The notes: a model not told the origin generated them from the letters alone. A DNA stretch of 64,000 nucleotides from Methylococcus sp. Mc7 (GCF_019285515.1 NZ_CP079095.1:186001-250000), one strand, 5' to 3'; positions 35,094 through 43,918 are shown, counted from the first letter of the stretch. Numbers and translations are program-made.

Positions 35094-37621
35094 CAGGCTT
35101 CGGCGGTCCGGTCGCTGGCCGGTTTACGCCGGGTCCGCATCCCGAGATAGGCGCTCAGGGCGCCTAAGAGCAGGAAATACATCACGATGCTCACGATCCA
35201 AGCAGTCGATGCATAAGGGTGCAGGACAAACGTCCCGATCTGATAGAACAGCACGGCCGCGCCATAGCCGAGGCTGATCGTCCAAAACACCATCCAGGCC
35301 GTCCACCGCTGGTTGGTCTCGCGCGCGGTCGCCGCCGTGGTTGCGATGCACGGATAGCACAGCAGCAAGAGGAGATAGGCGAGCGCGCCGGCCTGCCCGT
35401 CGAACCGGCTTGCCAACGCGGGCGCGAGACTGCTGTGAACGCCTTTGACTTGTGCCTGACCGAGCCCCAACAGGGCCTTCAGATTTTGCGGGACGGTCAG
35501 AGCCGCCCGCTTGAGCCTTTCCAGAAGATCGAAGCCCGGCTCCGCCGCCGGCGGGGCGTGCTCCTCTAAGTAGATCGCCTCGAGGGTGCTCACGATCACG
35601 ACCTTATGCAGCACTCCGGTCAAGAGGGCGACCGTGGCCGGCCACTGGTCTTCCCGCACGCCCATCGGAGCCAGGACCGGGGTAATCGCCCGCCCGCCCG
35701 CCGCGAGCAGCGAGTGGTCGATGGGCTGCTGGTTGAACGAGCCGTCGCTCCCCCAGGCGCTCAACACCTTCACGACGAGCACCAGCGGGATGATGAACTT
35801 GCCCACTCGAAACACGAAGACCTTGACACGCAGCCAGGCATTGATCAGCACATTCCTTGGCTTGGGCCAGCGGTAGGACGGCAACTCCATCACGTACACC
35901 GACCGCTCCTGGGGGAGCAGGCTGTGTCTCATGAACAGCGCGGTGATCATCGCGAAGACGATGCCGAGGAGATAGAAACCGAAGACCACGAGGTGCCCCT
36001 GCTCCGGGAAAAAGGCCGCGGCGAACACCGTGTACACCGCCAAGCGCCCGCCGCAGCTCATGAACGGGCTCATCAGCACGGCCACGATCCGATCCCGGGG
36101 GTGATCCAAGGTGCGCGTCGCCATGATGGCGGGCACGTTGCACCCGAAGCCGAGCACCATGGGCACGAAGGCGTTTCCCGGGAGACCCAGGGCACGCATG
36201 AGCCGGTCCATGACGAAGTTGGCCCGGGCCATGTAGCCCGACTCCTCGAGGATAGAAATGAAGAGATAAAGGAACCCGATGATGGGAATGAAATTGATCA
36301 CCTGGAGAATGCCGTTACCGACCCCGTCGGCCAAGAGGACGGTGATCCACGTGGGGGCGTAGAGCGCCCCGAGGAGGTGTCGGAAGCCTTCGACGAAGAG
36401 TGTGTCGGAAAGCTGGATGAAAAACGGCTTGAAAGCACGGCCGAGTTGAATCGTCAGAAAGAACAGGCCATACATGACTCCGAGGAAGACGGGAATACCG
36501 AGGAGCCGATTCAGCACCACCCCGTCGATCCGCTCGGACACGCTGGGACCCGCCGCGGCGCGTCTGGCCAACACTTCGCCGGCGAATGCGTGGATGAAAC
36601 GGTAGCGGCTGTCGGCGATGAGAATGTCGGTTTCCTCGCCCGTCGCCTGCGCAATCCGGCTCGCCTGCTGCCTCTGAGCTTCTTTCACCGCAGAGCCGAC
36701 TTGGCGAGCCGCGAAGATATCGCCTTCCAGCAAACGGACGGCCAGCCAGCGCTCGTCGAAGCGAGGCGTCCCCGATGCTTCGCGGATCGAGCGTGTGAGT
36801 TCCGAAACGGCCGCTTCAATCGGCGGCGGGTAGTCGAGGGTGAAGTCGGGACGCAGTCGTTCCCGGGCCAACCGCTGAAGCTCGGCCTTGAGTCCCTCGA
36901 CCTCTCGCCGCCGGGTGGCGACTGCCGCCATGACCGGGCAGCCCAGCCGATTCCCGATGGCTTCGACATCGAACTCCGCGTCGCGGCCCTGGGCCTCTGC
37001 CATGATGTTAAGGACCACGACCAGCGGTACCCTCATCTCCAACAACTGGGTCGTCAGATAGAGGTTATGCTCGAGATGGGAAGTGTCGACGATATTGACA
37101 ATAAGGTCGGCTTCGCCGGAGAGGATATAGTCTCGCGCAATCCTTTCATCGATGGCGGTGGCCTCGTCGTACGCATCGAGGGAATAAATCCCCGGCAGAT
37201 CCACGACGCGAAAGTCTTGTTCTCCAAGCCGAAACAGCCCGACCTTCTTCTCCACCGTGACGCCGGCCCAGTTGCCCACCCGCTGCCTGGCCCCGGTCAG
37301 GCCGTTGAACAAGGTGCTCTTGCCGCAGTTCGGGTTGCCGATGATCGCGATCGTAAGGGGATCGTTTCGATCGACGGCCGGCTCGGCGCCGACGCGCTCG
37401 ATCAACAGGGCCGACGCCTCGTCATTGCGCAGGCTGAGGGAGGTATCGCGCACGCGAATCTCGACCGGGTCACCGAGCGGAGCCACCCGCACGACGGCGA
37501 ATACGGTGCCCGGCGTGAGACCCATGGATAGCAATTTTTGGCGATGGCCGATATCGCCGCGCTTGAAGCCCTTGACCCGTCCACGCTCACCGACTTTAAG
37601 ATCGCCGAATGCAATGGTCAT
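35093..37621 (-). CDS. feoB: Fused FeoA-FeoB ferrous iron transporter
   Basis: 842 aa from the ATG at 37621 (GAGGT ribosome site; a GTG at 37639 would add six). Residues 1-77 are a FeoA SH3-like domain; residues about 89-250 are the FeoB G domain: G1 GNPNCGKST (95-103), G2/G3 region with DLPGIYSLDA, and the FeoB transmembrane core with GFGCNVPAIMATRTLDHP and MSPFMSCGGRL. The C-terminal cysteine CYPCIATTAATARETNQRW lies in the late core. The G4 site reads NIMA at 205-208 where NxxD is expected, so guanine specificity may be lost. FeoAB fusions are known but uncommon. Fe2+ import through the inner membrane. Confidence 0.93.
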   Translation of the reverse strand: MTIAFGDLKVGERGRVKGFKRGDIGHRQKLLSMGLTPGTVFAVVRVAPLGDPVEIRVRDTSLSLRNDEASALLIERVGAEPAVDRNDPLTIAIIGNPNCGKSTLFNGLTGARQRVGNWAGVTVEKKVGLFRLGEQDFRVVDLPGIYSLDAYDEATAIDERIARDYILSGEADLIVNIVDTSHLEHNLYLTTQLLEMRVPLVVVLNIMAEAQGRDAEFDVEAIGNRLGCPVMAAVATRRREVEGLKAELQRLARERLRPDFTLDYPPPIEAAVSELTRSIREASGTPRFDERWLAVRLLEGDIFAARQVGSAVKEAQRQQASRIAQATGEETDILIADSRYRFIHAFAGEVLARRAAAGPSVSERIDGVVLNRLLGIPVFLGVMYGLFFLTIQLGRAFKPFFIQLSDTLFVEGFRHLLGALYAPTWITVLLADGVGNGILQVINFIPIIGFLYLFISILEESGYMARANFVMDRLMRALGLPGNAFVPMVLGFGCNVPAIMATRTLDHPRDRIVAVLMSPFMSCGGRLAVYTVFAAAFFPEQGHLVVFGFYLLGIVFAMITALFMRHSLLPQERSVYVMELPSYRWPKPRNVLINAWLRVKVFVFRVGKFIIPLVLVVKVLSAWGSDGSFNQQPIDHSLLAAGGRAITPVLAPMGVREDQWPATVALLTGVLHKVVIVSTLEAIYLEEHAPPAAEPGFDLLERLKRAALTVPQNLKALLGLGQAQVKGVHSSLAPALASRFDGQAGALAYLLLLLCYPCIATTAATARETNQRWTAWMVFWTISLGYGAAVLFYQIGTFVLHPYASTAWIVSIVMYFLLLGALSAYLGMRTRRKPASDRTAEA

Positions 37622-37640
37622 CGTTGCAACCTCATGCACC

Positions 37641-37766
37641 CTATTTCTGACGCGTACCGTTCATGCCATGCATCTGGTGCACGGCGCCATGCGGATGTCC
37701 CGGTATGGCATCGGGGCCATGATCGGCCAGCTGGGCATCGAACCACTGGTGGATGGCCGTAATCAA
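37641..37766 (-). CDS. Possible 41-aa His/Met-containing ORF, or displaced C-terminus of the Met-rich protein
   Basis: Minus-strand frame starting TTG, overlapping the stop of the Met-rich gene (TTGA), and ending 19 bp before feoAB. Its sequence reads ITAIHQWFDAQLADHG then PGHPHGAVHQMHGMNG: strong GC3 bias and nonrandom residues. The same frame is open further upstream (EKGLQEDPG), so one missing A in the short A-tract near 37790 could have split one longer gene. Either a coupled small protein or a frameshift product. Confidence 0.4.
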   Translation of the reverse strand: MITAIHQWFDAQLADHGPDAIPGHPHGAVHQMHGMNGTRQK

Positions 37767-38206
37767 ACCCGGGTCCTCTTGAAGCCCTTTCTCTTTTCCG
37801 CGGCCCGATTAGCCGCCTCAATGATCTCTTCACGGTATTTGTGGATCAGGTATCCGATCGCCAGGCCCGCACCGAACACGACTAGCGGGTGCGTCAACAG
37901 CCTGCCGAACAGCGACCGGCCCGCAGCGGAGGATGCGGTCACGACAGCTCCAGTGGCGACTCCGCTCGTGATGGCGCCGGGGCTCATCATGGTCCCCATG
38001 CCCATCCCGGAACCCACCATTCCGCCCATACCCATGCCCGCGCCGTGCTCCATCATCCCACCCATCCCCGGGCCCATCATGACGCCCATTCCCGCTCCAT
38101 GTTCCATCATGCCACCCATCCCGGACTCCATCATCATCGGACAGGTCGCTTCTTCCGCGATCTTCTTCGCTGCGTCGACCATCTTGTCGCCATGTACGTG
38201 TGCCAT
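37763..38206 (-). CDS. Met/Gly-rich membrane protein next to feoAB
   Basis: 147 aa, ATG at 38206 behind CAGGAGA. Residues about 28-78 are Met/Gly-rich with a tandem 18-residue period (GMGGMMEHGAGMG occurs twice), including His; Met and His side chains bind Cu(I) or other soft metals. A hydrophobic helix (about 108-123, HPLVVFGAGLAIGYLIHKY) is followed by a charged helix. The DNA shows the repeat as well (about 37990-38120). No known function; its position 5' of feoAB suggests the same transcript. The C-terminus KGFKRTRV may be abnormal (see the overlapping ORF). Confidence 0.75.
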   Translation of the reverse strand: MAHVHGDKMVDAAKKIAEEATCPMMMESGMGGMMEHGAGMGVMMGPGMGGMMEHGAGMGMGGMVGSGMGMGTMMSPGAITSGVATGAVVTASSAAGRSLFGRLLTHPLVVFGAGLAIGYLIHKYREEIIEAANRAAEKRKGFKRTRV

Positions 38207-38857
38207 GTCATTTCTCCTGGTCAGTTTTGGAGGATTCCGCAGAGTGCCCGGAGGACGGGTCCAGAGCCGTAACGGCCGGGCGGCACTTTATAGCCCGAAC
38301 GCCGAAACGGCAGGATGTCCTCCAATACGCCCGAGTACGCCTCGAAAGGCGTATCGTTACTGCTGCTCTGTCAAGTCGCCGGATGGAACGGCGAGCGGCT
38401 CGTTGCAAACCTGGATCGCCGGAGACATGTAGCCGAGGTTTCTGTGACGTTGAGCCGCAAAACCTGGATCGTGCTGGATCTGACGCTAGGGCGATGGTCG
38501 GCCATTGTCAAGCAGAACCGGCTACCGCAAAACATCGGCAGGCCTATCGCTCCGACAAAGGTCAGGGTAAACGTCGCCGGATTGACACAGTGGTCACAAC
38601 CGGCCGCCGGACTTGGCCGATCGAGGGTTCAAGCATACGAGCGAGCACTAATTCGGGAGATGGGGAAATTACGATGTCGCCACCGTGCGACGGCCTTCTG
38701 GCCCCCCCCGGGGGCATGCACCAAAACTGTTTTCTTTCCTACGCTGGAACGGGCACGCCCTTGAGGGAGAGGCTCAGAGAAAGTTTCGTTGCTGGTTGGA
38801 ACTGGCACGAAAAATGGGAGGAGAAGGCCAATCCCATGACTGTCCGGATGTGTCTCC
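38207..38857. other. 650-bp stretch without a supported gene
   Basis: Several frames are open in part but none has a ribosome site, compositional bias and family resemblance together. It must contain the promoter of the Met-rich/feo genes (minus strand) and of the His-rich gene (plus strand). No clear terminator or repeat seen. Confidence 0.5.
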
Positions 38858-39166
38858 ATGAAGAAGGCGTTTATCTCGACCCTCGTTCTTCTGATTCCTC
38901 TCATCGCGAGCCACAGCGCCGTGGCCGGGGGGAAACATCATCGCCACCATCATCACGACCACGAGCACCATCACGGCCATCACCATGGCCACGGCCATGC
39001 CTATGGTCTCCACCGGCACCATCACCATCATTACATCGAGCACGAAGTGCCGGTGATCCATGTCCCGCTGATTCCTGTCCCGACGATCACGCTTCCGGCA
39101 CCCCCTTCACTCCCGCGTCTGGCGCTACCGGCACCGCCCCCGTTGCCGGGCCTGCCGCATCCTTGA
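38858..39166 (+). CDS. His-rich secreted protein
   Basis: 102 aa. A signal peptide (FISTLVLLIPLIASHSAVAG) is followed by about 40 residues in which more than half are His (KHHRHHHHDHEHHHGHHHGH and a second HHHHH run), then a Pro/Leu-rich tail (VPLIPVPTITLPAPP). Such tracts bind Zn, Ni, Cu or Co and may buffer metals in the periplasm or on the surface. No fold is predicted. Its location near Met-rich and Feo genes adds to a metal-handling neighbourhood. It is convergent with the glycosyltransferase gene. Confidence 0.75.
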   Translation: MKKAFISTLVLLIPLIASHSAVAGGKHHRHHHHDHEHHHGHHHGHGHAYGLHRHHHHHYIEHEVPVIHVPLIPVPTITLPAPPSLPRLALPAPPPLPGLPHP

Positions 39167-39238
39167 GAGCCGACGCCCGGACAAACGGCTCGACACCAGC
39201 AACGAACGGAAACGGGTACGAGCGACGACCGGAAGGGA

Positions 39239-40240
39239 TCAGCGTGAAATCGGTGCCAGATAGCCCAGGAACTGTTCGATACAACGGTCCCAGGTGAAGC
39301 CCTGCGCGAACTTCCGGCAGTCTTCGCCCCGCAGTTCCAGCGCCCGCAACGCGGCAGTGCGCAGATCGTGGTCGAGACACCCCACGGAGGGATCGGTGAT
39401 GACATCCTGTGGCCCCGGCACCGGGTAGGCGGCGACCGGGACGCCTGCGGCCAGGGCTTCCAGCATCACCAACCCGAAGGTGTCGGTCCGGCTGGGAAAT
39501 ACGAAAACGTCCGCCGCCGAGATCGTTTGGGCCAAATCCAAACCGCAGCGATAGCCCAGGAAGCGCACTTCCGGATAGCGCTTCTGAAGTTCGGTCCTGG
39601 ATGGGCCGTCGCCCACCACATACTTCACGCCGGGAAGATCGAGCCTTAGGAAGTCGTCCAGGCCTTTCTCCACGGCGAGGCGTCCCACGTACATGAACAC
39701 GGGGCGGATGTCGTCGATCCGCCCCTTGCCGCGCGGCGCGAAAAGCTCCGTATCGACGCCCCGAGACCATAGCACCAGATTGCGGAAACCCTTGCCGCCG
39801 AGATCGCTGACCTGAGTCGGCGTCGGGGCCATCACCCGCACGCTGGGATGGTGGAACCAACGCAACGCCGCATACCCCCAACTCAAGGGGAGCCTGGTCC
39901 GCAGATTCACGTATTCGGCGAAACGGGTGTGAAACGAAGTCGTGAACGGCAGCCTGCGCCGCAGGCAATAGCGGCGCGCCGCCATTCCCAGCGGACCTTC
40001 GGTCGCGATGTGGATGGCATCCGGTGCGAAGGCGTCGAGCTGCGCCGGCAGCTTGGAGCCGCAGCCCAATGCCAGCCGAATCTCCGGATACCCCGGGCAC
40101 GGCCAGTTCCGATAGCGGTCCGGAGTGAACGTCTCGACCTGGAAACCTCGCTGCCGGGCCCCCTCGCAGATCCGGCTCAGCGTCGTGACGACGCCGTTAA
40201 CCTGCGGTCGCCAGGCGTCGCTTATCAGTGCCAGTTTCAC
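39239..40240 (-). CDS. GT4-family glycosyltransferase
   Basis: 333 aa from a GTG at 40240. The N-terminal DAWRPQVNGVVTTLSRICEG is the acceptor-side start of GT4 enzymes such as MgtA/SqdX-like mannosyl or sulfoquinovosyl transferases. The C-terminal donor site shows YVGRLAVEKGLDDFLRLD, VGDGPSRTEL and the EX7E-like region FPSRTDTFGLVMLEALAAGV. Product unknown: perhaps a glycolipid. The gene overlaps the preceding phosphoesterase by 44 bp, so the two act together, probably on a lipid-linked acceptor. Confidence 0.87.
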   Translation of the reverse strand: MKLALISDAWRPQVNGVVTTLSRICEGARQRGFQVETFTPDRYRNWPCPGYPEIRLALGCGSKLPAQLDAFAPDAIHIATEGPLGMAARRYCLRRRLPFTTSFHTRFAEYVNLRTRLPLSWGYAALRWFHHPSVRVMAPTPTQVSDLGGKGFRNLVLWSRGVDTELFAPRGKGRIDDIRPVFMYVGRLAVEKGLDDFLRLDLPGVKYVVGDGPSRTELQKRYPEVRFLGYRCGLDLAQTISAADVFVFPSRTDTFGLVMLEALAAGVPVAAYPVPGPQDVITDPSVGCLDHDLRTAALRALELRGEDCRKFAQGFTWDRCIEQFLGYLAPISR

Positions 40241-41003
40241 TCTTGGTATCCTCGAGCAGGAAGGCGCTTTCCTCGACCCAACGCACAACCTTCAGCTCGC
40301 CGACCGCCGTTTCCACCAGTGCCGTGCAGCTTTCCACCCAGTCGCCGCAATTGGCATAAGTCAGACCGTCTATCTCGCGCAGAGCGGCATGGTGGATGTG
40401 CCCGCACACCACGCCATCCAGCCCCCGGCTCGCCGCTTCGTGCATCAGCACCTCCTCGAAGCGGTAGATGACGTTCACGGCATTCTTGACCTTGTGCTTG
40501 ATGAAAGCGGAAAGCGACCAATACGGAAAACCTAGCCGACGGCGGCCCCAATTGAACCAGCGGTTGCATGCCAGCAGCACTTCATAGGCCTCGCTGCCGA
40601 GCACGGCCAGCCATTTCGTGCTGCAGACTACACCATCGAACTCGTCGCCGTGCAATACCAGCAGGCGGCGTCCGTCTTTCGTTTCATGCACGGCGCGATC
40701 GACGACCTCCACACCCCCGAACAGGCTGTCCGTGTAATCGCGCAACATTTCATCGTGGTTGCCGGGCACATATACGACCCTGACGCCGCGTTTGGCCCGA
40801 TCCATGACCGTGCGCAGAATTTCGGAGTGGATCGGCGGCCAGTGCCATCCCGACTTCAGTTTCCACAGGTCGAGGATGTCGCCGACCAGGTAGAGCGTGT
40901 CGCACCGGACATTTTTGAGAAAATCCGCCAGATACTCCGCTTTACAACCGCGGGTGCCCAGATGGACATCGGAAATCCATACCGTTCTATAATCCAGACT
41001 CAT
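40197..41003 (-). CDS. LpxH-like UDP-2,3-diacylglucosamine diphosphatase-family metallophosphoesterase
   Basis: 268 aa from the ATG at 41003, which has AGGTGG upstream. Calcineurin-like motifs are in order: WISDVHLGT, LVGDILDLW, YVPGNHDE, VLHGDEFD and VCGHIHHA. Family members include LpxH of lipid A synthesis and broader glycolipid phosphatases. The pairing with a GT4 enzyme suggests a glycolipid pathway instead of, or beside, lipid A. The long overlap with the glycosyltransferase argues for coupled translation. Confidence 0.87.
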   Translation of the reverse strand: MSLDYRTVWISDVHLGTRGCKAEYLADFLKNVRCDTLYLVGDILDLWKLKSGWHWPPIHSEILRTVMDRAKRGVRVVYVPGNHDEMLRDYTDSLFGGVEVVDRAVHETKDGRRLLVLHGDEFDGVVCSTKWLAVLGSEAYEVLLACNRWFNWGRRRLGFPYWSLSAFIKHKVKNAVNVIYRFEEVLMHEAASRGLDGVVCGHIHHAALREIDGLTYANCGDWVESCTALVETAVGELKVVRWVEESAFLLEDTKSETGTDKRRLATAG

Positions 41004-41059
41004 TAAGGCCACCTCATTCAGCCGGATCGATAAACGGTCACAAGTTAACTACCAGGTAT

Positions 41060-41256
41060 TACAGAGCCGTCATGATTTGATGACAGTTTCAGGATTCGGA
41101 ATCCTGGATCATCATGAAGAACGGCCGTTCACCGGATGGAAACGAGATTGTCATTGTTCTGTCATTTCAGGCCGCTATCTTCCGTCCCGAGCTAAGTCGT
41201 CTCAACCTCTTGAGGCCAAGTCTTGTGCAAACCCGTCCCCGGACGGGTTCTTTTTT
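41060..41256 (+). ncRNA. Candidate small RNA with orphan terminator
   Basis: Between the minus-strand phosphoesterase and plus-strand cbpA there is a strong plus-strand terminator (41230-41256) with no plus-strand gene before it. Upstream lie two inverted repeats, GTCA...GATGAC at about 41070 and CAGGATTC-g-GAATCCTG at about 41090. The only sensible use of the terminator is to end a short non-coding transcript or a leader of cbpA. The 5' end is a guess. Confidence 0.35.
41230..41256 (+). terminator. Rho-independent terminator
   Basis: Stem AACCCGTCC / GGACGGGTT with a 2-base loop, followed by C and six T. Complete intrinsic terminator on the plus strand; 75 bp upstream of cbpA. Confidence 0.85.
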
Positions 41257-41331
41257 GCCCATCCGTTTGAAGCGCCCGTGACAGGCTTGTTATGATCCCG
41301 GCCTGATCGCAGGTTCCCGGCGCAGCAAACC

Positions 41332-42282
41332 ATGCAGTTCAAGGACTACTACCAGATCATGGGCATCTCCCGGGATGCTTCGCAGGAGGAAATCAAGCGC
41401 ACCTACCGCAAACTTGCCCGCAAGTTCCACCCCGACGTCAGCAAGGAACCCGATGCCGAGGAACGCTTCAAGGAAATCAACGAGGCCTACGAAGTCCTTC
41501 AGGACAAGGAGCGGCGCGCCGCCTACGACCGGCTGGCATCGGGCCGCAGCGCCGGCGAACCTTTCCAGCCGCCGCCGGACTGGCACTTCGAGTTCCACGG
41601 CGACATCCCCGAAGCAGCGGCGCACGGCGTCTTCAGCGATTTTTTCGAAACGCTGTTCGGCGATGCGATGCGGGAACGCGCCGGCCGGCATCGTTCGGTG
41701 TGGGACCGCCCCATGGCCGGGCAGGACCGGCACCTGCGGCTGCAGATCGATCTGGAACTGGCCTACCGCGGCGGAATGCAGGCCGTCACGCTTTCCACGC
41801 CGGAAATCGACGGCCAGGGGCGGATCGCGCACAAAGACCGCACCCTTAACATCAAGATTCCCCGCGGAGTCCGGGAGGGACAGCACATACGCCTGCCCGG
41901 GCTCGGACTGCCCGGCCTGCACGGAGGGCCTGCCGGTGACCTCTATCTGGAGATCCGCTTCAAGCCCCATCCCTGGTTCCGCGCCGAGGGACACGACATC
42001 TATCTCGATCTGCCCGTCACGCCTTGGGAAGCCGCTCTCGGGGCGGTCGTGACGATCAAAACACCGGACGACGCACGACTGGAGCTGCGCATTCCGCCCG
42101 GATCACAGACGGGGCAAAAACTGAGACTCAAGGGCAAAGGGCTGGGCGGCGATCCTCCCGGCGACCTGTACGCCAGGCTCCGAGTGGTTGCACCGCCCGC
42201 CAAGAGCGAACGGGCCAGAGCGCTGTACGAACAACTGGCACAAGCAATACCCTTCAACCCGCGGGCCTCCATGGGGATCTGA
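41332..42282 (+). CDS. cbpA: DnaJ-family co-chaperone CbpA
   Basis: 316 aa. J domain at residues 1-70 (YYQIMGISRDASQEEIKRTY, HPD in KFHPDVSKE) followed by a Gly/Phe-rich linker and two C-terminal substrate-binding domains (LNIKIPRGVREGQHIRLPG; GDLYLEIRFKPHPWF). No zinc-finger cysteines, which separates CbpA from DnaJ. Works with DnaK. The modulator CbpM follows directly (1 bp), as in E. coli. Confidence 0.93.
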   Translation: MQFKDYYQIMGISRDASQEEIKRTYRKLARKFHPDVSKEPDAEERFKEINEAYEVLQDKERRAAYDRLASGRSAGEPFQPPPDWHFEFHGDIPEAAAHGVFSDFFETLFGDAMRERAGRHRSVWDRPMAGQDRHLRLQIDLELAYRGGMQAVTLSTPEIDGQGRIAHKDRTLNIKIPRGVREGQHIRLPGLGLPGLHGGPAGDLYLEIRFKPHPWFRAEGHDIYLDLPVTPWEAALGAVVTIKTPDDARLELRIPPGSQTGQKLRLKGKGLGGDPPGDLYARLRVVAPPAKSERARALYEQLAQAIPFNPRASMGI

Positions 42283-42283
42283 C

Positions 42284-42604
42284 ATGCCGGACAGCACCGT
42301 TGTCATCGCGCAGGAACTGCTGCTGGACGAACAGTTGAGATATTCGCTGCTGGAGGTTTGCGACTGCTGCCGCATTGGCCGCAACGAGATTATCGAGATG
42401 ATCGAAGAGGGCATTGCCGAACCGGAAGGCTCTTCCCGGGAAGACTGGCGGTTCAGCGCGAGGGCGCTCAGGCGTCTGCAGCTTGCGCTTCGTCTCCAGC
42501 GCGACCTTGGGGTCAACGCGGCCGGCGCGGCTTTGGCGCTGGACCTGCTCGAAGAACTGGAACAGCTACGGCGACACGCGCAGGACACCCGACATCCGGG
42601 TTAG
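42284..42604 (+). CDS. cbpM: Chaperone modulator CbpM
   Basis: 106 aa. A short MerR-like helical domain (LLEVCDCCRIGRNEIIEMIE) is followed by a helical coiled region (ARALRRLQLALRLQRDLGVN). Matches CbpM, which binds the CbpA J domain and inhibits it. Starts 1 bp after the cbpA stop. Its last 39 bp overlap the end of the convergent epimerase gene. Confidence 0.88.
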   Translation: MPDSTVVIAQELLLDEQLRYSLLEVCDCCRIGRNEIIEMIEEGIAEPEGSSREDWRFSARALRRLQLALRLQRDLGVNAAGAALALDLLEELEQLRRHAQDTRHPG

Positions 42605-43495
42605 CGTATCCCGCAAGGCCATCTCCAGCTCGGGATATCTGAACCGAAAACCGGACTCCAGCAGACGGGCAGGCAAAACCCGCTGGCCACCCAGCAGCAA
42701 ACCGCTCATTTCCCTTCCCATCAGCACGCGGAGGACACTCGCCGGAACGGCGAGGAATGCGGGACGGCGGAGCAGGCCCGAGAGGATTTCGGTAAATTGG
42801 CGGTTGGTCACCGGATTCGGCGCCGTGGCATTGAAAATTCCCGAAAGTTCCGGCGCAGCGATCAACCACCGGACGATAGCGATATAGTCACGCAAATGGA
42901 TCCAGGACATCCATTGCTCGCCGCTGCCGATGCGGGCCCCGAGCCCAAGGCGGAACACCGGCAGCAAAGGCGCAAGAAGACCGCCCGATGCCCCCAGTAC
43001 CACGCCGGCGCGCACGATGCAGACACGAACGCCGAAATCGGCCGCACGCAGGGCAGCCGACTCCCAGGCCTCGCACAGCCGATGCCCGAAACCGTCGGCG
43101 TGGGCCGAGGTTTCATCCAGAATGCGATCCCCCTGATCGCCATAGAAACCGACCGCCGAGCCGCTGATCAGCACTTTCGGTTTGACCTCGGCACGGCCGA
43201 TGTAATCGACCAGGGACCGGGTCAGCTCGACCCGGCTGTCCCACAGAAGCTTCTTGCGCGCATCCGTCCATCGCGGCCCGACGACTGGTTCGCCCGCGAG
43301 GTTGATGACGGCGTCGAACGCCAATGAAGGGGAAAGTTCTGAAAATGCGGTGATTGCAGCGACGCCCAAACCGCAACGGTCTCGAACGCAGTCCGGCCGC
43401 CGGCTGAGAACAACCAGCCTGGCGCCGCCACCGCCGAGCTCCTGGCACAACTGGCTGCCAATGAAACCGGTACCGCCTGTCACAAGGATTCGCAT
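42566..43495 (-). CDS. TIGR01777-family NAD-dependent epimerase-like protein (YfcH type)
   Basis: 309 aa from the second of two adjacent ATGs (43495; the other is 43498) behind GGAGGG. Rossmann start ILVTGGTGFIGSQLCQELG; middle VINLAGEPVVGPRW and ISGSAVGFYGDQG (an SxxxxxYxxx-type site) and C-terminal LGGQRVLPARLLESGF are the family signature. Function uncharacterised in general; related to sugar epimerases and cell-division-associated SulA-like annotation. Convergent with cbpM. Confidence 0.88.
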   Translation of the reverse strand: MRILVTGGTGFIGSQLCQELGGGGARLVVLSRRPDCVRDRCGLGVAAITAFSELSPSLAFDAVINLAGEPVVGPRWTDARKKLLWDSRVELTRSLVDYIGRAEVKPKVLISGSAVGFYGDQGDRILDETSAHADGFGHRLCEAWESAALRAADFGVRVCIVRAGVVLGASGGLLAPLLPVFRLGLGARIGSGEQWMSWIHLRDYIAIVRWLIAAPELSGIFNATAPNPVTNRQFTEILSGLLRRPAFLAVPASVLRVLMGREMSGLLLGGQRVLPARLLESGFRFRYPELEMALRDTLTRMSGVLRVSP

Positions 43496-43786
43496 CATCG
43501 CCCTCCGCGTCCCGTACCCTCGCAGGCCGGACTCATGGCGGCACAACCGATCACTGGATCGACGCTCCCTCCTGCCGGAGGACATTTGCCGAAAATGCAA
43601 GGCCCGAGCTCATGGACGCCTCGCCGGCCTATTTTTGGGGACTCTAGCTGCGCCCCGGGGAAGAATCACGCGCTATGGCCCGACCGCCGCCACACCACGT
43701 GAGAAACAGAAAACGCTTGACTATGTGCGTGGCAAGAAAGGAACACCGGCTCGCGCCCCAAGCTTGCCACACCACGGGGAGACCTC

Positions 43787-43918
43787 TTATTGATTGCTGC
43801 TATCTTCGTCCTTGAAGACCCAACGAACGAAAAAGAACGCGATCGCGACGATGGCGATGGTGACGACGATTCCCGTCGGCGATCTCATCTTTTCAACCAG
43901 ATCAAGTATAGCTCCCAT
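43787..43918 (-). CDS. 43-aa single-pass membrane protein
   Basis: ATG at 43918 behind AAGGTAGG. The peptide has a short amphipathic start (MGAILDLVEKMRSPTG), one membrane helix (IVVTIAIVAIAFFFV) and an acidic tail (RWVFKDEDSSNQ). The clear ribosome site, hydrophobic helix and positive-inside residues argue that it is real. Function unknown. It stands alone between the epimerase and the small lipoprotein gene. Confidence 0.65.
   Translation of the reverse strand: MGAILDLVEKMRSPTGIVVTIAIVAIAFFFVRWVFKDEDSSNQ

Noticed and set aside
35606-37531. 641-codon open frame on the plus strand
   Set aside because: It is antisense to feoAB; high GC in third positions creates such frames. The minus-strand frame carries all Feo motifs.
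38200-39297. 365-codon plus frame over the gap and the His-rich gene
   Set aside because: Composition is noise-like; the His-rich frame has the signal peptide and coding features.
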